DNA of 8,408 bases. It comes from an uncultured Chitinophagales bacterium (lineage in GTDB: Bacteria; Bacteroidota; Bacteroidia; Chitinophagales; Chitinophagaceae). This document shows, piece by piece, positions 1 to 4,802 of this stretch (the stretch's first letter is position 1; every line of letters starts with the position of its first letter). The position numbers were made by a program, and so were the translations under genes. The notes beneath the pieces were generated by a model. That model was not told the DNA's origin. It saw only the letters and a list, made by a program, of their open reading frames with translations, and did no database searches. The stretch is taken from NCBI GenBank assembly GCA_946886475.1, contig CAMPIQ010000156.1, positions 1 to 8,408 of the forward strand. The letters are read 5' to 3'.

Positions 1-56
1 TTCGTTGAACAATCACCAATCCTTGTTCCCTGTTCGATATTCTTTTTCGTTGTTCC
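1..56 (-). repeat. Degenerate GAACA-type repeat reaching into the 3' end of the esterase gene
   Basis: Read on the minus strand, this stretch is built from short related words (GGAACAACGAA, GAATATCGAACA, GGGAACAAGGATT, TTCAACGAA), with GAACA occurring three times. Its base pattern is unlike the gene body. It supplies the last codons and the stop of the esterase gene and runs to the window edge, so its full extent is not visible. Assignment as a dispersed intergenic repeat is by resemblance to degenerate GGAACAAGGAAT-like repeats in Bacteroidota genomes and was not tested. Confidence 0.4.
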
Positions 57-861
57 CCGCCCCGCTCCACAATAAAAAAGCCGGCATGGCCCGGCTCCAG
101 GTTTCTACATCATGTTTTCCATCTTCATAATTCACATATCTGATATCATGTTCCTTATCATAGCCCAGTTGTACCAGCTCACTTATCAATGCCATAGTAT
201 CATCGATACTGTCAATGATCCCATTATTATTCCTGTCTGCAGTTTCATCCTGTGAACCGGTGGTGAAATAAAACTTCAATCCGGGTTTATACGATCCATT
301 TTTTACTTTCTGGTGAATGATGCGGTCTGTATCATCATTATAATCATCATCCAGGCTTTTGGTTCTCCACCATAATGAACCTGAAAACACACCGGCAATT
401 GAAAAGATATCAGGATAATGCCAGGTGATATCAAAGGCCATGAGGCCCCCCAGTGAAAATCCTGCAAATGCTATTTGTCTGAATTCAGGGATGGCATAAG
501 AAGTATAAATGAAAGGAAGCAGTTCCTCAATTATGAACCGGTGGTAATCCCCTGCTTTGGCGCCCCGGCCTTCAAAGTCTGTTACACCTGCTGTTCCATA
601 TTCATTTTTGCGGTCCCAGCCTGCATGAATTCCTGCACAAACCAGTGGCTGCACCTGGGCTGATCCAATCAACTGATCGGTCATGGAAGAAAATTTCATT
701 TCCTGCAGGTTCTGTCCATCATTAATAAGAAGCAGAGAAAGTTCACCGGGATTATTAATATTCCTGGGAAGATAGAAGTCAATGATCACATACCTTTTCA
801 AATAATTGGATGCAATAGCTCTTTGTTCAACAATCAGGTTTGGTAATTCCTCGGTCAGCAT
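13..861 (-). CDS. Esterase-fold alpha/beta hydrolase (enterochelin-esterase-like), probably cytoplasmic
   Basis: This 282-residue protein resembles the putative-esterase branch of the alpha/beta hydrolases (enterochelin esterase / esterase D type). The nucleophile elbow GFSLGG puts the catalytic Ser at 136. Asp205 in GSQDET and His250 in GKHDVETW fit the acid and base, and LLINDGQN (about 44-51) fits the strand leading to the oxyanion region. Just after the acid, residues 209-217 (DRNNNGIID) look like an EF-hand/dockerin-type calcium loop. No signal peptide is visible. The gene is divergent from an ATP-grasp ligase and a GCS2 ligase, so its substrate may be an amide or ester linked to their product; this is inference. 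The start ATG is the only early Met in frame, but the frame stays open upstream and there is no Shine-Dalgarno sequence, so the N-terminus is uncertain. The last 14 or so residues (from GNNEKEYRTGNKDW) are low-complexity and appear to be encoded by an intergenic repeat. The fold is confident, the substrate unknown. Confidence 0.85.
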   Translation of the reverse strand: MLTEELPNLIVEQRAIASNYLKRYVIIDFYLPRNINNPGELSLLLINDGQNLQEMKFSSMTDQLIGSAQVQPLVCAGIHAGWDRKNEYGTAGVTDFEGRGAKAGDYHRFIIEELLPFIYTSYAIPEFRQIAFAGFSLGGLMAFDITWHYPDIFSIAGVFSGSLWWRTKSLDDDYNDDTDRIIHQKVKNGSYKPGLKFYFTTGSQDETADRNNNGIIDSIDDTMALISELVQLGYDKEHDIRYVNYEDGKHDVETWSRAMPAFLLWSGAGNNEKEYRTGNKDW

Positions 862-923
862 GCGCTCAAAAATAATGGATTGCTCCTCATTGGAAATGTT
901 TGGATTGATTTATATTGTGAATA

Positions 924-961
924 GTCGGGAGCGGGAGTCGGAGTCGGGAGTCATGAGTCGT
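924..961 (+). repeat. GAGTCNN heptamer array, upstream copy
   Basis: Four GAGTC words start at 935, 941, 948 and 955, so the spacing is 6-7 bp, and a degenerate AGTCGGG unit precedes them at 923. The array lies in the 191-bp divergent gap between the esterase and ATP-grasp genes. The same word recurs just downstream of the ATP-grasp gene, starting at 2001. Confidence 0.75.
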
Positions 962-1000
962 TAAATAGTTTGAATTTATAATTGGTATTCTGGCATGCCC

Positions 1001-1028
1001 GATTGACGATTCGCGATTCACGATTGAT
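1001..1028 (+). repeat. GATTNNN heptamer array, upstream copy
   Basis: There are four exact 7-bp units: GATTGAC, GATTCGC, GATTCAC and GATTGAT. This is the second half of a composite element (GAGTCNN units followed by GATTNNN units) whose order and orientation are repeated downstream of the ATP-grasp gene. The array ends 24 bp before the ATP-grasp start codon. Confidence 0.8.
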
Positions 1029-1033
1029 CTTTG
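1003..1033 (+). promoter_or_regulatory. Possible Bacteroidota-type promoter for the ATP-grasp gene
   Basis: TTG at 1003-1005, a 20-bp gap and GATCTTTG at 1026-1033 approximate the Bacteroidota promoter (TTG / about 19-20 bp / TAnnTTTG), with one mismatch in the -7 element. Transcription would start near 1040, leaving a leader of about 13 nt. Both elements overlap the heptamer array, so the repeat would carry the promoter. It is a weak motif match and no more than a candidate. Confidence 0.3.
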
Positions 1034-1052
1034 ACGATGCAAAACCAACAAC

Positions 1053-2009
1053 ATGAAAAAAATAGGCGTTTTATTTGGCCGGGAAAGAAGTTTTCCCATG
1101 GCATTCATTGAAAGAGTTAATAGTAAGGGCATTGAAAATATCATAGCAGAGCCGGTAATGATGGACAAAGCCATGCAGGGAGTTTCAACAGGCTACAGTG
1201 TGATCATTGACCGCATTTCCCAGGATGTTCCATTTTACCGTACCTGGTTAAAAAATGCAGCGCTCATGGGTACCGCTGTTATCAATAATCCTTTCTGGTG
1301 GAGTGCGGATGATAAATATTTCAACAATTGTCTTATGACCCAGGTGGGTGTTCCCATTCCAAAAACAGTGATCCTGCCTTCTTTTGACCTGCCAACCGAT
1401 ACCACGAGTGAATCTTTTTCAAACCTGGCCTACCCGCTGGACTGGGAAGGCATTTTTAATTACGTAGGATTTCCTGCCTATATGAAACCATATGCAGGTG
1501 GTGGATGGAAAAATGTTTACAGGCTTTCTGATAAGGATGAATTTTATGAAAAACATAAAGAAACCGGACAACTGGTAATGTTGCTGCAGGAAGAAATTGT
1601 TTTTGAGGAATACTATCGCTGCTATTGTATCGGACGTAAGCATGTACGTATAATGCCATACGATCCGCGCAACCCGCATCATGAAAGATACCAGGCTAAT
1701 TTTCAACCCGGTCCTGAAAAATTGAAGCTGATGGAAGACATTGTTCTTCGCATCAATAATTACCTGGGTTATGATTTTAATACAGTTGAACTGGCATTGC
1801 GCGACGGAACACCTTATGCAATAGATTTCGGCAATCCTGCTCCCGATGCCGAACGTTCGGGTGTTGGTGAAGAAAATTTTGAATGGGTGGTTGAAACAGC
1901 TGCTAACTATGCCATTGAGCAGGCCATGAATCAAAAGGATGGACAGTTGAATTTAACCTGGGGAGAATTTGTTACCCGTAGCGCGGGTGGGAGAACACTT
2001 GAGTCGTGA
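1053..2009 (+). CDS. ATP-grasp family carboxylate-amine/peptide ligase
   Basis: This 318-residue protein has the layout of an ATP-grasp ligase, which activates a carboxylate as an acyl-phosphate and joins it to an amine or thiol. The N-terminal domain (MKKIGVLFGRE, about 1-85) is a pre-ATP-grasp fold. Lys145 in YMKPYAGGGWKNVY fits the ATP-binding lysine and glycine-rich loop. LLQEEI (178-182) fits the hinge. Glu246 in VELALRDG with Asp258 and Asn261 in IDFGNP fits the Mg-binding residues. No signal peptide is visible. The GCS2-type ligase follows after a gap of about 100 bp, and the esterase is divergent. Such ATP-grasp/GCS2 pairs were described in comparative genomic work on amidoligases (Iyer, Aravind and colleagues) as likely makers of peptide-like metabolites; the substrate here is unknown. 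Oddly, the last two codons and the stop (GAG TCG TGA, 2001-2009) are the first unit of a heptamer array, so the native C-terminus has probably been altered. D-Ala-D-Ala ligase is less likely because its usual motifs are absent. Confidence 0.88.
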   Translation: MKKIGVLFGRERSFPMAFIERVNSKGIENIIAEPVMMDKAMQGVSTGYSVIIDRISQDVPFYRTWLKNAALMGTAVINNPFWWSADDKYFNNCLMTQVGVPIPKTVILPSFDLPTDTTSESFSNLAYPLDWEGIFNYVGFPAYMKPYAGGGWKNVYRLSDKDEFYEKHKETGQLVMLLQEEIVFEEYYRCYCIGRKHVRIMPYDPRNPHHERYQANFQPGPEKLKLMEDIVLRINNYLGYDFNTVELALRDGTPYAIDFGNPAPDAERSGVGEENFEWVVETAANYAIEQAMNQKDGQLNLTWGEFVTRSAGGRTLES

Positions 2010-2049
2010 GTCATGAGTCATGAGTTATGAGTCGTGAGTATTGAGTCAT
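2001..2049 (+). repeat. GAGTCNN heptamer array, downstream copy
   Basis: Seven contiguous 7-bp units start at 2001, 2008, 2015, 2022, 2029, 2036 and 2043: GAGTCGT, GAGTCAT twice, GAGTTAT, GAGTCGT, GAGTATT and GAGTCAT. Five keep a perfect GAGTC. The first unit overlaps the end of the ATP-grasp coding sequence and provides its stop codon. Confidence 0.9.
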
Positions 2050-2057
2050 GAATACAG

Positions 2058-2078
2058 GACTCCCGATTCCCGATTCCG
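2058..2078 (+). repeat. GACTCCC/GATTCCN heptamer array, downstream copy
   Basis: Three contiguous 7-bp units (GACTCCC, GATTCCC, GATTCCG) follow the GAGTCNN array after 8 bp, matching the order of the arrays upstream of the ATP-grasp gene. GACTC at 2058 is the reverse complement of GAGTC at 2043, so a 5-bp stem with a 10-nt loop is possible; it is too weak to call a terminator. Confidence 0.75.
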
Positions 2079-2110
2079 GTTCGCACAAAAAATATTTTTA
2101 AATATCAAAA

Positions 2111-3229
2111 ATGGCCCAGATCAATTTCAAGCATTTCACTGTAGGCGTTGAAGAAGAATACATGGTGATCGATCCTGTTTCAAAAGAACTTAAAAGTCAT
2201 GAACAAAAAATTGTTCATGAAGGGCAAAAGATCATTAAGGACAAGGTAAAGGCTGAGATGCACCAGGCCGTGGTTGAAGTAGGAACAGATATATGCAATG
2301 ACGTGGATGAAGCACATAAGGACGTTTCCATTCTGCGCCAGACCATTTCAGATATTGCCGGTTCCCTCGGTTATGGGATGGCCGCTGCCGGTACGCATCC
2401 ATTCAGCCATTGGGAAAAACAATTAATTACAGATCATGTACGCTATAATGAGATCGTGAATGAATTGCAGGAAGCCGCAAGAAGCAATCTGATTTTTGGA
2501 TTGCATGTGCATGTTGGAATGGAAACCCGTGAAATGGCCATGCATATTGCCAATTCTACCCGTTATTTTCTTCCCCATATTTATGCGTTAAGTGCCAATT
2601 CCCCATTCTGGGAGGGAAGATTAACAGGATACAAATCTTTCCGGACCAAGGTATTTGATAAATTTCCACGTACGGGCATACCCGAAGTTTTTGAAAGCAT
2701 TGAATCGTATGACAATTATGTGAAGTTGCTGATGAAAACCAATTGTATTGACAATGCGAAAAAAATATGGTGGGATCTGAGGGTGCATCCGTTTTTCAAT
2801 ACAGTGGAATTCAGGATCTGCGATGTGCCGATGACGGTGGATGAAACAATAGCGATCACCGCCCTGTTCCAGGCAATCTGCGCTAAGATCTATAAACTCA
2901 GGGTACAGAATATGAATTTTATTCAATATTCAAGACACCTCATTAATGAAAATAAATGGCGGGCCAGCCGGTATGGAATTGATGGCTTTCTTATTGATTT
3001 TGGCAAGGAAGAAGAGATCAATACCCGGATACTTATTTATGAGCTGCTCGATTTTGTTGACGATGTGGTAGATCAACTAGGTTCCAGACACAGGTTAAAT
3101 TACGTACACAAAATACTTGAAGAAGGCACAGGGGCCGACAGGCAGCTTGCAGTTTACGAAAAATCAAAAAACCTGGTTGATGTTGCCGGTTATATCCAGT
3201 CTGATTTTCTAAAAGGCGTGAGTATTTAA
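2111..3229 (+). CDS. GCS2/YbdK-type carboxylate-amine ligase (glutamate-cysteine ligase family 2)
   Basis: This 372-residue protein matches the usual length and motif order of the GCS2 family, ATP-dependent enzymes of the glutamine-synthetase-like fold that link a carboxylate, often the gamma-carboxyl of glutamate, to an amine. Visible motifs are FTVGVEEEYMVID (9-21, acidic metal/ATP residues), AAAGTHP (91-97), GLHVHVGM (130-137), SANSPFW (161-167), WWDLRVHP (220-227), VEFRICDVP (232-240) and NKWRASRYG (281-289). All look intact, so it is probably active. E. coli YbdK shows only weak glutamate-cysteine ligase activity, so the true substrate of the family is often unclear. It follows the ATP-grasp gene on the same strand, with the heptamer arrays in the roughly 100-bp gap. 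No Shine-Dalgarno sequence is present and an A-rich leader precedes the ATG, as is common in Bacteroidota. The family is very confident; a role in glutathione synthesis is not implied. Confidence 0.93.
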   Translation: MAQINFKHFTVGVEEEYMVIDPVSKELKSHEQKIVHEGQKIIKDKVKAEMHQAVVEVGTDICNDVDEAHKDVSILRQTISDIAGSLGYGMAAAGTHPFSHWEKQLITDHVRYNEIVNELQEAARSNLIFGLHVHVGMETREMAMHIANSTRYFLPHIYALSANSPFWEGRLTGYKSFRTKVFDKFPRTGIPEVFESIESYDNYVKLLMKTNCIDNAKKIWWDLRVHPFFNTVEFRICDVPMTVDETIAITALFQAICAKIYKLRVQNMNFIQYSRHLINENKWRASRYGIDGFLIDFGKEEEINTRILIYELLDFVDDVVDQLGSRHRLNYVHKILEEGTGADRQLAVYEKSKNLVDVAGYIQSDFLKGVSI

Positions 3230-3259
3230 AAAATCGCTGATAAATTTTAATTTCAGCTG

Positions 3260-3268
3260 TAAATTTTG
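3260..3268 (+). promoter_or_regulatory. Weak candidate -7 promoter element upstream of the small conserved-type gene
   Basis: TAAATTTTG resembles the Bacteroidota -7 element TAnnTTTG with one extra base, and no convincing -33 TTG lies at the right distance. If used, it would start transcription near 3275 and give a leader of about 55 nt before the ATG at 3331. That leader would include a 13-codon reading frame at 3284-3325. Confidence 0.2.
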
Positions 3269-3330
3269 TAGCTTAATATAGGAATGGACGTCCCTGACAG
3301 TGTAACTTATTACCAATATTTTTGAAAAAG

Positions 3331-3594
3331 ATGGCACGCATCTTCAACATATATTTCCAATATAAGGATATGGATTACCATGCTGTGGTATCTGTTCGCG
3401 CTACGCCATTTTTTACCGAATACACACTGAATAATATCAATCAGAACCTGATGGATATGCTCCCTGGCAACAAGATCATTTCCAAAGGAAAAGATCATTT
3501 TATTTTTTCCAATTTCACCGATAAGGATTCTCCGGCACTTATGAACGCCATCATAAAGGCAGTGGCAGAACATTTACATTCCGTTCATAGTTAA
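3331..3594 (+). CDS. Small uncharacterised protein (87 aa)
   Basis: I do not recognise a characterised family. The ATG at 3331 gives an 87-residue protein starting MARIFNIYF. A TTG codon in frame at 3322 would add three residues but is a less likely start. The pattern suggests a compact alpha/beta protein: alternating strand-like stretches (RIFNIYFQY, YHAVVSVRA, FFTEYTL), a turn at MLPGNKIIS, a strand HFIFSNF and a C-terminal helix from about residue 65 (SPALMNAIIKAVAEHLHSV). No signal peptide, membrane segment, metal-binding cysteines or catalytic motif is visible. The even composition and codon use resembling its neighbours support a real gene. It lies 101 bp after the GCS2 ligase on the same strand and converges on the next gene. 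I have the impression that similar short proteins occur in other Bacteroidota, but this was not checked. Confidence 0.7.
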   Translation: MARIFNIYFQYKDMDYHAVVSVRATPFFTEYTLNNINQNLMDMLPGNKIISKGKDHFIFSNFTDKDSPALMNAIIKAVAEHLHSVHS

Positions 3595-3712
3595 CAGCTC
3601 TAGCCTGGCCGTAAATGTTTTGAATCAACTGATTTTAATGATCCTGGAATGGTGACTGAATAATTAATAAAAATCCATATCGTTTTTTAATCAGGGCATA
3701 TCACCTTCTTCA
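3595..3712. other. Convergent intergenic gap without a clear terminator
   Basis: Two convergent genes end here. The only inverted repeat noticed is AATCA-AC-TGATT near 3622-3635, followed by a few T residues. Its stem is short and AT-rich, so it is not called a terminator. No other structure was seen. Confidence 0.4.
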
Positions 3713-4741
3713 CTATTTGCCATCAAGGTTTTTTATCCATGAAATAACGCCTTCCATATACACTTTCTGATCGTCCCACATAGCCATATGGCTGCCTTCC
3801 GGACAATGCAGGTAAGTTCCTTTCCTTACCCGGGTGCTCATCCACTCCATGTGTTTTGGATCCATGGTATCATTACCTGCACCAATTGTCAATACTGGAA
3901 GGGTTAACTGCGGGAGATCAGCTTTCCGGTCCCATTTTGAAAGTCTTCCACTGATCCCAAATTCAGAAGGACCCTGCATCATGGTATAGATCTCACCATT
4001 CAGATGTTTAAACATCCTGTTCACCGGTTCGGGCCATTCCGGTAAACGCATGAGATGCTGGTTATAAAAATTCGGAATGAGTAATTCCATATAACGCGGG
4101 TTAGCAACATCATTGTTTGCTTCAAGGGCCCTGATTTCAGCAAGTACAACCGGATCCATTTTCTTTGCCAGCACTTCTGAATATTTTCCATAATCAGGTG
4201 CACTGGCCATCATATTCGATATTATAAGTCCCTTAAGATGTACCTGATGCCTAAGGGCATATTCCAATGCCAGTATTCCACCCCATGAATGTCCGAGTAT
4301 AATAAAATTGCTGCTGTCAAGTTTCAATGCCTGTCTTACCTGTTCCACTTCATCAACAAAGCGGTCTATGGTCCACAAACTGCTATCCTTTGGCTGGTCG
4401 CTGTAATAAGATCCCAACTGGTCGTATTCATAAAATTCAAATCCCTCTTTGGGAAAAAAACTTTCAAAACATTCAAAACCCTCGTGGGTTCCCGCCGGTC
4501 CGCCGTGCAATAAAAGGATCTTTACTTTTGGATTGTTTCCAAATCGCTTGGTCCATACTTTAAAATCCCCTGCCGGTGTTTTTATGGGTATCATTTTAAT
4601 TCCACCAGACTGCACACCACTGTCACCATAATTAAAATATTCCTGGAGTGAAGTCTTTTTTACTTCAGGCCCGCCCTTTACACTTACATCACAGGCAATG
4701 AATGTTGTCATTATGAAGAGAAGAAGAAAAAGCTGTTGCAT
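3713..4741 (-). CDS. Lipoprotein alpha/beta hydrolase, proline-iminopeptidase-like (S33 family)
   Basis: This 342-residue protein begins with a lipoprotein signal, MQQLFLLLFIMTTFIAC, with the lipobox cysteine at 17, so it is expected to be anchored in an envelope membrane. The rest is an alpha/beta hydrolase of the proline-iminopeptidase / tricorn-interacting-factor F1 group. It has the oxyanion motif HGGP (79-82), Asp107 in YEYDQLG, the nucleophile elbow GHSWGG with Ser152, a helical cap from about 180 to 265, Asp291 in GNDTMDP and His318 in GSHMAMW. Family members remove N-terminal residues, often proline, from short peptides, although some cleave other amides or esters. About 50 residues lie between the cysteine and the core and include a linker. 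It is divergent from the secreted amidase across a 61-bp gap, so the two may share a regulatory region. The family and triad are confident; proline specificity is not shown. Confidence 0.88.
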   Translation of the reverse strand: MQQLFLLLFIMTTFIACDVSVKGGPEVKKTSLQEYFNYGDSGVQSGGIKMIPIKTPAGDFKVWTKRFGNNPKVKILLLHGGPAGTHEGFECFESFFPKEGFEFYEYDQLGSYYSDQPKDSSLWTIDRFVDEVEQVRQALKLDSSNFIILGHSWGGILALEYALRHQVHLKGLIISNMMASAPDYGKYSEVLAKKMDPVVLAEIRALEANNDVANPRYMELLIPNFYNQHLMRLPEWPEPVNRMFKHLNGEIYTMMQGPSEFGISGRLSKWDRKADLPQLTLPVLTIGAGNDTMDPKHMEWMSTRVRKGTYLHCPEGSHMAMWDDQKVYMEGVISWIKNLDGK

Positions 4742-4778
4742 TTACTGTTATTTGATCAGATAAGTTATAGTTTTTCTT

Positions 4779-4786
4779 TTACTTTG
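4779..4786 (+). promoter_or_regulatory. Candidate -7 promoter element for the amidase gene
   Basis: TTACTTTG differs from the Bacteroidota -7 consensus TAnnTTTG at one position and lies 16 bp before the amidase ATG. The nearest TTTG upstream (4751-4754) is 24 bp away, which is longer than the usual 19-20 bp, so the match is incomplete. The 61-bp divergent gap must hold the promoters for both neighbouring genes. Confidence 0.25.
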
Positions 4787-4802
4787 AAGACTACTTCTGT
4801 TT

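Noticed and set aside
867..874. TATTTTTG on the minus strand as the esterase promoter
   Set aside because: It matches TAnnTTTG, but it ends only 5 bp before the chosen ATG and no TTG lies at the right distance, so it would need a leaderless transcript.
887..1174. Minus-strand reading frame of about 95 codons
   Set aside because: It runs through the heptamer arrays and the start of the ATP-grasp gene, and its composition reflects the repeats. It is a shadow frame.
1419..1934. Long antisense frame (171 codons) within the ATP-grasp gene
   Set aside because: It lies wholly opposite a gene with clear family motifs and shows no recognisable motif itself.
1053..2009. ATP-grasp protein as a D-alanine-D-alanine ligase
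   Set aside because: The characteristic Ddl serine/glycine motifs are not visible, and the GCS2 neighbour points to another role.
924..2078. Heptamer arrays as a CRISPR or other spacer array
   Set aside because: The units are contiguous 7-bp words without unique spacers, and no cas genes are present.
3286..3293. GGACGTCC palindrome as an operator
   Set aside because: It is a single 8-bp palindrome without a second copy and is likely to occur by chance.
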